Notes under the pieces: generated by a model
Told to the model about the DNA's origin: nothing
What the model saw: the letters and a program-made list of their open reading frames with translations, nothing else
Database searches by the model: none
Shown: positions 17,108 to 24,906 of the stretch, one piece after another
Numbering within the stretch: position 1 is the stretch's first letter
How the letters are laid out: every line of letters starts with the position of its first letter
Made by a program: the position numbers and the translations under genes
NCBI RefSeq assembly: GCF_030580855.1
Contig: NZ_JAUQOP010000005.1
Location: 124,001-188,000, forward strand
Origin: Pseudomonas citrullilanati
GTDB taxonomy: Bacteria; Pseudomonadota; Gammaproteobacteria; Pseudomonadales; Pseudomonadaceae
Reading direction: 5' to 3'
Length of the DNA stretch: 64,000 bases

Positions 17108-18886
17108 ATGGCTGACTACAAAGCGCCCCTGCGCGATATGCGCTTCGTCCTCAATGAGGTGTTCGAGGTCGCCAAACTCTGGGCCGAGCTGCCGGCACTG
17201 GCCGAGACCGTCGACGCGCAAACCGTGGAGGCGATCCTCGAAGAAGCCGGCAAAGTCACCAGCAAAAGCATTGCGCCCCTCAGCCGCGCGGCTGACGAAG
17301 AAGGCTGCCATTGGGCTGATGGCGCCGTCACCACGCCGGCAGGTTTCCCACAGGCCTACAAGACTTACGCTGAAGGCGGTTGGGTCGGCGTCGGCGGTGA
17401 TCCCGCCTACGGCGGCATGGGCATGCCCAAGGCCGTTTCGGCCCAGGTCGAGGAGATGGTCAACTCCGCCAGCCTGTCCTTCGGCCTGTACCCGATGCTG
17501 ACCGCCGGCGCTTGCCTGTCGATCAATGCCCACGCCAGCGAAGAGCTGAAGGCGATGTACCTGCCGAACATGTACGCCGGCGTCTGGGCCGGCTCCATGT
17601 GCCTGACCGAGCCGCACGCCGGTACCGACCTGGGGATCATCCGCACCAAGGCCGAGCCCCAGGCGGATGGCAGCTACAAGGTCAGCGGCACGAAGATCTT
17701 CATCACCGGCGGCGAACACGACCTCACCGAGAACATCATCCACCTGGTGCTGGCCAAACTGCCGGACGCGCCGGCGGGCCCGAAAGGCATCTCGTTGTTC
17801 CTGGTGCCCAAGTTCCTGGTCAATGCCGATGGCAGCCTCGGCGCGCGCAACGCGGCACACTGTGGATCGATCGAGCACAAGATGGGCATCCAGGCGTCCG
17901 CCACGTGCGTGATGAACTTCGACGACGCGGTGGGCTACCTGGTCGGCGAGCCGAACAAGGGCCTGGCGGCGATGTTCACCATGATGAACTACGAGCGCCT
18001 GGGGGTCGGTATCCAGGGGCTGGCGACCGGTGAGCGTTCCTACCAGAACGCCATCGAATACGCCCGCGACCGCCTGCAAAGCCGTTCGCCGACTGGCGCA
18101 CAGAACAAGGACAAAGTGGCCGACCCGATCATCGTCCACCCCGACGTGCGTCGGATGCTGCTGACCATGAAAGCCTCGAACGAAGGCGGCCGGGCCTTTT
18201 CCACCTACGTGGCGATGCAATTGGACACCGCCAAGTTCAGCGAAGATGCGGCCACCCGCAAGCGCGCCGAAGACCTGGTGGCCCTGCTGACGCCGGTGGC
18301 GAAAGCCTTCCTGACCGACCTGGGCCTGGAAACCACCGTCCATGGCCAGCAGATCTTCGGCGGCCACGGCTACATCCGGGAATGGGGCCAGGAGCAATTG
18401 GTACGCGATGTGCGCATCACCCAGATCTACGAAGGCACCAACGGCATCCAGGCGCTGGACCTGGTCGGGCGCAAGATCGTCGGCAGTGGCGGCGCGTTCT
18501 ACACGTTGTTCGCCGACGAGATCCGGCATTTCACCGCCACCGCCAGTGGCGACCTGGCCGAGTTCACCCAGCCGCTGAATGCTGCGCTCGGCACGCTGGA
18601 CGAACTGACCCAGTGGCTGCTGGACCAGGCCAAGACCAACCCCAACGAAATTGGCGCCGCGTCGGTGGAATACCTCCAGGCGTTCGGCTACACCGCGTAC
18701 GCCTACATGTGGGCGTTGATGGCCAAGGCCGCCTTGGGCAAGGAAAGCCAGGATGATTTCTACGCGAGCAAACTGGGCACGGCGCGTTTCTACTTCGCCC
18801 GCCTGCTGCCGCGTATTCATTCCCTGAGCGCTTCGGTCAAGGCCGGTAGCGAGTCGCTGTTCCTGCTGGAAGCAGGGCAGTTCTGA
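17108..18886 (+). CDS. Acyl-CoA dehydrogenase, FadE-type (third paralogue)
   Basis: A 592-residue paralogue of the two preceding dehydrogenases: [20 protein letters not shown] start, SMCLTEPHAGTDLG flavin contact, ITGGEHDL in place of ISAGEHDM, and catalytic IYEGTNGIQALDLVGRK. ATG 17108 has GAGG at good spacing; the frame is open 25 codons further up but without a ribosome site. By position it corresponds to PA0508 of P. aeruginosa. The next element downstream is the GacA box of rsmY, 13 bases after the stop. Confidence 0.93.
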   Translation: MADYKAPLRDMRFVLNEVFEVAKLWAELPALAETVDAQTVEAILEEAGKVTSKSIAPLSRAADEEGCHWADGAVTTPAGFPQAYKTYAEGGWVGVGGDPAYGGMGMPKAVSAQVEEMVNSASLSFGLYPMLTAGACLSINAHASEELKAMYLPNMYAGVWAGSMCLTEPHAGTDLGIIRTKAEPQADGSYKVSGTKIFITGGEHDLTENIIHLVLAKLPDAPAGPKGISLFLVPKFLVNADGSLGARNAAHCGSIEHKMGIQASATCVMNFDDAVGYLVGEPNKGLAAMFTMMNYERLGVGIQGLATGERSYQNAIEYARDRLQSRSPTGAQNKDKVADPIIVHPDVRRMLLTMKASNEGGRAFSTYVAMQLDTAKFSEDAATRKRAEDLVALLTPVAKAFLTDLGLETTVHGQQIFGGHGYIREWGQEQLVRDVRITQIYEGTNGIQALDLVGRKIVGSGGAFYTLFADEIRHFTATASGDLAEFTQPLNAALGTLDELTQWLLDQAKTNPNEIGAASVEYLQAFGYTAYAYMWALMAKAALGKESQDDFYASKLGTARFYFARLLPRIHSLSASVKAGSESLFLLEAGQF

Positions 18887-18899
18887 CCTTCTGGCGATG

Positions 18900-18917
18900 T
18901 GTAAGCATTTGCTTACA
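18900..18917. promoter_or_regulatory. GacA upstream activating sequence of rsmY
   Basis: TGTAAG-CATTTG-CTTACA matches the GacA box TGTAAG-N6-CTTACA exactly, embedded in a longer 12-bp palindrome (18896-18921). Its centre is about 67 bases before the proposed RNA start, a spacing typical of the Rsm small-RNA promoters. Confidence 0.93.
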
Positions 18918-18974
18918 CATCGTGCTGACGTTTTCCCTCTTCCGGCGAATTGGATCCACGGCTAATCTACTTCA

Positions 18975-19096
18975 CATGGACGTCGCGCAGGATGCGCAAA
19001 AGATACAGCACGGACACGTAGGATTCTGCCAGGATGGCGGAGCGAAATGGATGTCAGGGAAACAGTCTGCAAAGCCCCGCTTCGGCGGGGTTTTCT
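18975..19096 (+). ncRNA. rsmY: RsmY-family small RNA (RsmA/RsmE antagonist)
   Basis: A region of about 120 bases with no coding potential carries eight GGA motifs (18978, 18990, 19012, 19021, 19032, 19039, 19049, 19058), many in hairpin-loop contexts such as CCAGGATGG and GCGCAGGATGCGC, the binding sites for RsmA/CsrA proteins. It is preceded by a perfect GacA box and a likely -10 (TAATCT, 18963-18968), and ends in a rho-independent terminator. This architecture is that of RsmX/Y/Z RNAs; the GCGCAGGA opening and the neighbouring acyl-CoA dehydrogenase point to RsmY. It would titrate Rsm proteins and free secondary-metabolite and exoenzyme mRNAs when GacS/GacA is active. The 5' end is estimated. 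Confidence 0.87.
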
Positions 19097-19099
19097 TTT
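19071..19099 (+). terminator. Terminator of the RsmY-like RNA
   Basis: GCCCCGC/GCGGGG stem with a TTCG tetraloop followed by TTTTCTTTT. Confidence 0.92.
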
Positions 19100-19210
19100 G
19101 CCCGCGTTTTTTATCCAAGGCTTCTTTTCGGTTATCGCTGAACCCTGACGAGCGGTCAGGTGTCAATCAGCTACATGGCAATGCAGCCATGGTCAACCGG
19201 GAGCCAACCC

Positions 19211-19369
19211 ATGGATTTCATTCGTATCATCATCGCCATCCTGCTGCCGCCACTGGGCGTCTTCCTGCAGGTCGGCTTCGGCGGGGCTTTCTGGCTGAAT
19301 ATCCTGCTGACGCTGCTGGGCTACATTCCGGGCATCGTCCATGCGGTGTATATCATCGCCAAGCGCTGA
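19211..19369 (+). CDS. yqaE: YqaE/PMP3-family small membrane protein
   Basis: The 52-residue product is two membrane segments joined by a short turn: IIIAILLPPLGVFLQVG, then FWLNILLTLLGYIPGIVHAVYII. The PPLGVFLQVGFGGAFWLNI block is the PMP3/UPF0057 signature. Members are linked to membrane potential and salt or cold stress in plants and yeast; the bacterial role is unclear. ATG 19211 follows GGGAG at eight bases; an earlier in-frame start (19160) would run close to the rsmY terminator and lacks a ribosome site. Confidence 0.85.
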   Translation: MDFIRIIIAILLPPLGVFLQVGFGGAFWLNILLTLLGYIPGIVHAVYIIAKR

Positions 19370-19388
19370 AGACTTTTTATCAATACCG

Positions 19389-19476
19389 AGTGGGAGCGAG
19401 CCTGCTCGCGAAAGCGGTGTATCAGTCGCCAGCTATATGACCGATACACCGCTCTGGCGAGCAGCCTCGTCCCACT
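19389..19476. repeat. REP pair with one degenerate arm
   Basis: The left arm GTGGGAGCGAGCCTGCTCGC is intact; the right arm reads GGCGAGCAGCCTCGTCCCAC and has lost its internal palindrome. It lies between convergent yqaE and the pqq peptidase gene. Confidence 0.8.
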
Positions 19477-19493
19477 TGTACATCCGGATTTGC

Positions 19494-21326
19494 CTAGGGC
19501 GCTGCGCTGTCCATTACCTTGCAATAGAACAACCACTCATGCTCCAGCGCATGGGCCTGGTTCGTGGCCTTGCGAAAGCCGTGGCGCTCATCCGGATAGT
19601 AATGGGCCTCGACCGTGACGCCGTTTTCCTCCAGCGCGCGGACCATGTCGCGGGTCTGCTGCGGCACGACCACGGCATCCAATTCACCTTGAAAGAAAAT
19701 CACCGGCGTGCGGATTCGATCCGCGTGCAGCAACGGCGTGCGTGCGCGGTAGCGTTCGACGTCCCGTTGCGGGTCGCCAATCAGCCAGTCCAGGTAATCA
19801 CCTTCGAATTTGTGCGTGGCGCGGGCCAGGGCCACAGGATCGCTGACGCCGTAGAGGCTGGCACCGGCGCGGAACACATCGCGGAACGCCAAGGCACAAA
19901 GGGTCGTATACCCACCGGCGCTGCCGCCACGGATGAACGCGTGGCGACCGTCGACCAGGCCTTGCCCGTCGAGGTAGGCGACCGCCGCGCAGGCATCCTC
20001 GACGTCCACCACGCCCCAGTTCAGGTGCAGTGCCTGTCGATAGGCCCGTCCATAGCCGCTGCTGCCCCGGTAGTTGAGGTCGGCAACGGCGAAGCCGCGG
20101 TGGGTCCAGTATTGGATGCGCGGGTCGAACACCGGGTAGCAGGCCGAAGTGGGGCCGCCGTGAATGAACACCACCAACGGCGGTTTGTCGCTCCCGCCCA
20201 TGGCCGGGTAGAAGAAGCCATGGGCCTGGTCCGCAGCGCTGGGGTAGCGCAACGTCCGAGGACGGCTGACCTGCTCGGCCGACAGCGGCGCGAGGCCTCC
20301 CGCCAGTACCCTGATCTCACGGGTGCGCCGCTCGATCGCGATCACCGCTGATGGCTGGACAGGCGAGGCGGCGATGGCGTAGATGAACCGCTCGTCCAGT
20401 GCCAAGCTGCGAAAACGGCTGTAGGTGCCGGTGAAGTCCTCATGCTCGGCATCGTTGCGACACAGGCCCAGCCGGCCGAAACCCGCTTCGGTCCAACTTG
20501 CCAGGTAAGTCTGTGGGTCCAGCGGCAACCACGTGCAACCGCCCATTTGCCACGGCGCCGGCGCATGATCGGCTTCAGCCGCAGGCAGTGGTTGCAGGCC
20601 GTCGGCCGACTCCATCCAGGGCTGCCAGAACCCTGCGCGATCGGTCAGGCAGTAAAGGCGATTCGACGCATCGAAGCGCGGTTGCTGGATGGATTCCTCT
20701 GCGGCATTACCGGCCACGCAGCGTGGCTCGCCCCACCCCGACGCCTTGCGTTCGGCCAGCATCAGGCGCGTGGCCGTCCAGGGTTGGTGCGGGCGACTCC
20801 ATTCGATCCATGCCAAGCGCTGGCCATCCGCGCTCACGGTGGGCGATGCGTAGAAGTCGGCGCCTTCGGCCAGCAATTGGCGCTGCCGATCCGCCAGGCC
20901 GATGGCCACCAGGCGATGCCGGTCGGCCTGCTGCTCCACCGCCAGCACCTCGCCGCGGGAGACGCTGAGGTCGCCATGGCGACAGTCGCCCGAGGTCAGG
21001 GCCACGGGGCGTTCGCCGGACAGCGGTTGGTGGTAGATCTGCTGGTCGGTCTCATTGACGAACAACACGCCGTCGTCGGCCAGGCAGAATGCTCCGCCAC
21101 CGTATTCGTAGACCCGGCTGTTGGCGCTGAAACCGTCCGGGGTCAGGCAGCGCGCCTGGGTGCCTTGCCACTGCCAGATCCGGCACGCACCGTCAGCGGG
21201 CCGGTATTCATTCCAGAACAGGCCGAGCGGGCCCACCCGCAGTTCGGCGAAATCAGTGCCGGCCGCGACGGCCTGGGCAGCGCTGAAAGGATCAGCTTTT
21301 GGCGATGAGGCGTGAGTTTCGTTCAT
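19494..21326 (-). CDS. Prolyl-oligopeptidase-family (S9) peptidase of the pqq cluster
   Basis: The 610-residue protein has an N-terminal beta-propeller region and a C-terminal alpha/beta hydrolase domain with the serine elbow [10 protein letters not shown], the acid in FQGELDAVV, and the histidine in [20 protein letters not shown] precedes the catalytic core as in S9 enzymes. In fluorescent pseudomonads this gene (sometimes called pqqM) follows pqqE; a role in PQQ precursor cleavage has been suggested but not, to my knowledge, shown. The start ATG 21326 overlaps pqqE by 35 bases; an alternative at 21362 is possible. No signal peptide is seen, so it is probably cytosolic. Confidence 0.85.
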   Translation of the reverse strand: MNETHASSPKADPFSAAQAVAAGTDFAELRVGPLGLFWNEYRPADGACRIWQWQGTQARCLTPDGFSANSRVYEYGGGAFCLADDGVLFVNETDQQIYHQPLSGERPVALTSGDCRHGDLSVSRGEVLAVEQQADRHRLVAIGLADRQRQLLAEGADFYASPTVSADGQRLAWIEWSRPHQPWTATRLMLAERKASGWGEPRCVAGNAAEESIQQPRFDASNRLYCLTDRAGFWQPWMESADGLQPLPAAEADHAPAPWQMGGCTWLPLDPQTYLASWTEAGFGRLGLCRNDAEHEDFTGTYSRFRSLALDERFIYAIAASPVQPSAVIAIERRTREIRVLAGGLAPLSAEQVSRPRTLRYPSAADQAHGFFYPAMGGSDKPPLVVFIHGGPTSACYPVFDPRIQYWTHRGFAVADLNYRGSSGYGRAYRQALHLNWGVVDVEDACAAVAYLDGQGLVDGRHAFIRGGSAGGYTTLCALAFRDVFRAGASLYGVSDPVALARATHKFEGDYLDWLIGDPQRDVERYRARTPLLHADRIRTPVIFFQGELDAVVVPQQTRDMVRALEENGVTVEAHYYPDERHGFRKATNQAHALEHEWLFYCKVMDSAAP

Positions 21327-22440
21327 TGCGAAAGGCCAGTTGCTCGATGGTCTGGGTGGCATGCTCGGCGTCTTCGCGCGCCTTGAGTATCACCCCGTGG
21401 TGTTCGGATTTGCTGCACACCGGGTCGGCGTTGCTGGCGTCCCCTGTGAGCATGAAGGCCTGGCAGCGACAACCGCCGAAGTCCTGCTCCTTTTCATCGC
21501 AGGAACGGCACGGCTCGGGCATCCAGTCGTAGCCGCGAAAGCGGTTGAAACCGAACGAGTCGTACCAGATGTGCTGCATGCTGTGGTCGCGCACGTTGGG
21601 AAACTGCACCGGCAACTGTCGGGCGCCGTGGCAGGGCAGGGCGGTGCCGTCCGGCGTGACGGTCAGGAAGAGGCTGCCCCAGCCGTTCATGCAGGCCTTG
21701 GGGCGTTCCTCGTAGTAGTCCGGGGTGACGAAGATCAGCTTGCACGGATGCCCGTCGGCTTCCAGCCTGGCGCGGTATTCGTTGGTGATGCGTTCGGCGC
21801 GGACCAGTTGTTCCCTGGTCGGCAGCAGGCCCACGCGATTGAGCTGCGCCCAGCCATAGAACTGGCAGGTGGCGAGTTCGACGAAGTCGGCTTCCAGGGC
21901 GATGCACAGCTCGATGATGCGGTCGATCTTGTCGATGTTGTGCCGATGGGTGACGAAGTTCAGCACCATCGGATAGCCGTGGGCCTTTACCGCCCGGGCC
22001 ATTTCCAGTTTTTGCGCGAAGGCTTTCTTCGAGCCGGCCAAGAGGTTGTTCACCTGCTCGTCGCTGGCTTGGAAACTGATCTGGATGTGGTCCAGGCCGG
22101 CCTTCTTGAAATCGCTGATCTTCTGTTCGGTCAAGCCGATGCCGGAGGTGATCAGGTTGGTGTAGAAGCCCAGCCTGCGGGCCTCGCCGATCAGTTCGGC
22201 AAGGTCCTGGCGCACCAGCGGTTCGCCACCGGAAAACCCCAGCTGCGCGGCGCCCATTTCCCGGGCTTCGCGGAACACCTTGAACCACTGCTCGGTGCTC
22301 AGCTCCTTGCCCTGCTCGGCGAAGTCCAGCGGGTTGGAGCAGTAGGGGCATTGCAATGGGCAACGGTAGGTCAGTTCCGCCAGCAACCACAGCGGCAGGC
22401 CGATTTCGGGTTTGGCCGGCAGGCCGCTGGCCTCAGGCAA
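21292..22440 (-). CDS. pqqE: PqqE, radical-SAM peptide cyclase for PQQ
   Basis: PqqE links the side chains of Glu and Tyr in PqqA, with PqqD as peptide chaperone. The 382-residue product has the radical-SAM motif RCPLQCPYC (CxxxCxxC) and a SPASM-type C-terminal cluster domain with [20 protein letters not shown] chose the TTG at 22440 (giving [18 protein letters not shown]), which overlaps the end of pqqD by 8 bases; the frame runs 37 codons further inside pqqD without family similarity. Overlap with both neighbours indicates a tight operon. Confidence 0.95.
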   Translation of the reverse strand: MPEASGLPAKPEIGLPLWLLAELTYRCPLQCPYCSNPLDFAEQGKELSTEQWFKVFREAREMGAAQLGFSGGEPLVRQDLAELIGEARRLGFYTNLITSGIGLTEQKISDFKKAGLDHIQISFQASDEQVNNLLAGSKKAFAQKLEMARAVKAHGYPMVLNFVTHRHNIDKIDRIIELCIALEADFVELATCQFYGWAQLNRVGLLPTREQLVRAERITNEYRARLEADGHPCKLIFVTPDYYEERPKACMNGWGSLFLTVTPDGTALPCHGARQLPVQFPNVRDHSMQHIWYDSFGFNRFRGYDWMPEPCRSCDEKEQDFGGCRCQAFMLTGDASNADPVCSKSEHHGVILKAREDAEHATQTIEQLAFRNERNSRLIAKS

Positions 22441-22708
22441 GTTCGATCCAGTGCTCTGCACGGGCGACCTCCATGAATTGCTCGATGTCGTCACCGAGTT
22501 CCGGCACGTCGGGGAACTGCTTCGCCAACTCGCCGATGATGGCCGCGACATCCCGTTTACCGTCGATCAGGCCGCCGATCAGCGCGGCGCTGTCGTTGAG
22601 CTTGATCATGCCTTCAGGATAGAGCAGCACGTGGCCTTTCTGGGCCGGTTCGTACTGGAAGCGATAGCCGGGGCGCCAGCGCGGGGTTTTGCTGCGGTCG
22701 AAACTCAT
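22433..22708 (-). CDS. pqqD: PqqD, peptide chaperone for PQQ synthesis
   Basis: A 91-residue RiPP-recognition-element protein that binds PqqA and delivers it to PqqE. It has the PqqD pattern [25 protein letters not shown], then [21 protein letters not shown] 22708 follows AAGGA and overlaps the pqqC stop (ATGA). Some bacteria fuse PqqC to PqqD; here they are separate. Confidence 0.96.
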   Translation of the reverse strand: MSFDRSKTPRWRPGYRFQYEPAQKGHVLLYPEGMIKLNDSAALIGGLIDGKRDVAAIIGELAKQFPDVPELGDDIEQFMEVARAEHWIELA

Positions 22709-23457
22709 AGGGGTATTCCTTTGTGCCACACCCGTTGACCGGTCACGCTGTGATAGGGCGGGCGATTCAATTCGTAGGCCATGCTCATGGCGTCGAGCAT
22801 GCTCCAGAGGATGTCCAGTTTGAACTGGAGGATTTCCAGCATGCGCTCCTGGCCTTCGCGGGTGGTGTAGTGCTGCAGGGTGATCGCCAGGCCATGCTCG
22901 ACATCACGGCGGGCCTGGCCCAGGCGGGTGCGGAAGTATTCATAGCCGGCCGGGTCGATCCATGGGTAGTGCTGTGGCCAACTGTCCAGGCGCGACTGGT
23001 GGATCTGCGGCGCGAACAGTTCGGTCAGCGAACTGCTGGCGGCTTCCTGCCAGGAGGCCCGGCGGGCAAAGTTGACGTAGGCATCCACGGCGAAGCGCAC
23101 GCCTGGCAGCACCAACTCCTGGGAACGCAGTTGATCGGGGTCCAGGCCCACCGCCTGGCCCAGCCGCAACCAGGCCTCGATGCCACCGTCCTCGCCGGGC
23201 GCGCCGTCATGGTCGAGCAGGCGCTGGATCCACTCGCGGCGGATCTCCCGGTCCGGGCAGTTGGCCAGGATCGCGGCGTCCTTGAGCGGGATGTTCACCT
23301 GATAGTAAAAACGGTTCGCGACCCAGCCCTGGATCTGCTCGCGCGTGGCGCGGCCTTCATACATCGCCACGTGATACGGGTGATGGATGTGGTAGTACGC
23401 GCCCTTGGCACGCAGGGCCGCTTCGAACTCGGCGGGGGACAGGGGGGTGTCAGTCAT
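22705..23457 (-). CDS. pqqC: PqqC, pyrroloquinoline-quinone synthase
   Basis: Cofactor-free oxidase that performs the last ring closure and eight-electron oxidation to PQQ. The 250-residue product shows [15 protein letters not shown] and [20 protein letters not shown], conserved active-site regions rich in His and Tyr. ATG 23457 follows GGAGA; codons upstream in the same frame run through a REP element and are not coding. A 212-base gap with a REP pair separates it from pqqB. Confidence 0.97.
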   Translation of the reverse strand: MTDTPLSPAEFEAALRAKGAYYHIHHPYHVAMYEGRATREQIQGWVANRFYYQVNIPLKDAAILANCPDREIRREWIQRLLDHDGAPGEDGGIEAWLRLGQAVGLDPDQLRSQELVLPGVRFAVDAYVNFARRASWQEAASSSLTELFAPQIHQSRLDSWPQHYPWIDPAGYEYFRTRLGQARRDVEHGLAITLQHYTTREGQERMLEILQFKLDILWSMLDAMSMAYELNRPPYHSVTGQRVWHKGIPL

Positions 23458-23506
23458 TGCGGTTCTCCGGGAAACAACCGTCGGCGAGTGGGGGCCTGGT
23501 CTGGCC

Positions 23507-23601
23507 CCTTCGCGAGCAAGCCCGCTCCCACATTGGTTTTGCGGTGCATGAAATATCAAATGTTACTTGGCCCTTGTGGGAGCGGGCTTGCTCGCGAAGG
23601 C
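23507..23601. repeat. REP pair between pqqB and pqqC
   Basis: TTCGCGAGCAAGCCCGCTCCCAC and GTGGGAGCGGGCTTGCTCGCGAA face each other across about 45 bases. These arms use the variant core GCGGGC rather than GCGAGC. The pair interrupts the otherwise tightly spaced pqq operon. Confidence 0.9.
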
Positions 23602-23669
23602 GTCGTATCTGCCAGCACAAGCGCTGCCTGACACACTGCAAATCCATTCCCACAATCGTTCTGCCCTTC

Positions 23670-24581
23670 CTACAACTCAATACTCATTCCGTCGTAAGCC
23701 ACTTCAACCTTCCGGCGTACCAGTTCGGCCCGCTCCGGCGAATCTTCGTCCAGGATCGGGTTGGTGTTGTTGATATGGATAAGGACCTTGCGCTGCTCGG
23801 GCAGTTGCTCCAGCACTTCCAGCATCCCGCCGGGGCCGCTCTGGGCCAGGTGGCCCATCTCCCGGCCGGTGCGGGTGCCGACGCCACGGCGCTGCATTTC
23901 GTCGTCGTCCCACATCGTGCCGTCCACCAGCAGGCAGTCGCTGCTGGCCATGATCTCCAGCAGCGGCCCGTCCACCTTGCCCAGGCCCGGGGCATAGAAC
24001 AGCCTGCCGCCGGTGCGCAGGTCTTCGACGATCAGGCCGATGTTATCCCCCGGGTGCGGATCGAAGCGGTGCGGCGAATAGGGCGGTGCCGCGCTGCGCA
24101 GTGGCAGCGGCGTGAAGCGCAGGTTGGGGCAGGCCGGGATGCCGAAGCTGCGGTCGAGCTCGATGCGGTTCCAGGCCAGCCCGCCGTTCCAGTGGGTCAG
24201 CATGTTGAACAGCGGGAAACCGGTGCTCAGGTCTTCATGGACCATGTCGGTGCACCAGACTTGGTGCGGGCAGCCTTCGCGCAGGCTGAGCAGGCCGGTG
24301 GTGTGGTCGATCTGGCTGTCCATCAGGATGATCGCGCCAATGCCGGTGTCCCTCAGGGCCCGGCCAGGCTGCATCGGGGCGAAGCCCTGGAGTTGTGCGC
24401 GGATGTCCGGGGAGGCGTTGCACAACACCCAGTTCACGCCGTCATCGGAAATCGCGATGGACGATTGGGTGCGCGCCAGGGCCCGCAGGCTGCCGTTGCG
24501 AAAACCTGCGCAATTGACGCAGTTGCAGTTCCACTGGGGGAAACCGCCGCCGGCGGCGGAACCTAGAATCTGGACAAACAT
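23670..24581 (-). CDS. pqqB: PqqB, metallo-beta-lactamase-fold hydroxylase for PQQ
   Basis: The 303-residue protein opens with the PqqB signature [17 protein letters not shown] and contains metallo-hydrolase elements ([33 protein letters not shown]). PqqB is reported to hydroxylate tyrosine of the PqqA-derived di-amino-acid intermediate. ATG 24581 has GGAG upstream. The 80 bases to pqqA hold a terminator-like hairpin. Confidence 0.96.
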   Translation of the reverse strand: MFVQILGSAAGGGFPQWNCNCVNCAGFRNGSLRALARTQSSIAISDDGVNWVLCNASPDIRAQLQGFAPMQPGRALRDTGIGAIILMDSQIDHTTGLLSLREGCPHQVWCTDMVHEDLSTGFPLFNMLTHWNGGLAWNRIELDRSFGIPACPNLRFTPLPLRSAAPPYSPHRFDPHPGDNIGLIVEDLRTGGRLFYAPGLGKVDGPLLEIMASSDCLLVDGTMWDDDEMQRRGVGTRTGREMGHLAQSGPGGMLEVLEQLPEQRKVLIHINNTNPILDEDSPERAELVRRKVEVAYDGMSIEL

Positions 24582-24602
24582 GGCCGCTCCATCTGCAAAC
24601 CG

Positions 24603-24633
24603 AAATAAAAACGCCCCGGTGGTCCGAGGCGTT
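24603..24633 (-). terminator. Terminator or attenuator between pqqA and pqqB
   Basis: Read on the minus strand, AACGCCTCGG-ACCA-CCGGGGCGTT (one wobble pair) is followed by TTTTTATTT. It starts 29 bases after the pqqA stop and would end most transcripts after pqqA, letting a fraction continue into pqqB-E. Confidence 0.85.
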
Positions 24634-24661
24634 GTGCTGCGTGCTCAAGTGCCTGCAACGA

Positions 24662-24736
24662 TCAACGGCTGGCGAAGTACATGGTGACTTCGAAACCGAT
24701 ACGCAGGTCGATATATGCGGGTTTGGACCAGGACAT
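24662..24736 (-). CDS. pqqA: PqqA, PQQ precursor peptide
   Basis: A 24-residue peptide starting [16 protein letters not shown] and ending with ASR. It contains the conserved Glu-16 and Tyr-20 spaced as in EVTMY, the two residues whose side chains become PQQ. ATG 24736 follows a strong AAAGGAG ribosome site, in keeping with a highly made substrate peptide. The 170 bases to pqqF contain no other gene and probably a separate pqqA promoter (AT-rich stretches at about 24793-24800 and 24840-24860), but no clear box pair could be fixed. Confidence 0.97.
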   Translation of the reverse strand: MSWSKPAYIDLRIGFEVTMYFASR

Positions 24737-24906
24737 GGGAATACTCCTTTGGTTGGGATGCTTTCGTTAGATGGAACGGGTGAGACCTATACATATAGTC
24801 CACCTCCGTTGGGAGATGTTCAGATGCTTAGGCGGCTATGTTACTAAATTAAACAATTTCGTAGGCCGCGATTCTCGGAGAAAGCCCTTTGCAGCGTTGG
24901 TAACGA

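Noticed and set aside
18896..18921. Palindrome after the third dehydrogenase as a terminator
   Set aside because: No T-run follows; it contains an exact GacA box at the right distance from the small RNA, which explains it better.
18922..19440. Plus-strand frames running through the rsmY region
   Set aside because: They cross the rsmY terminator and the yqaE gene in other frames and have no ribosome site; the DNA is explained by the small RNA and yqaE.
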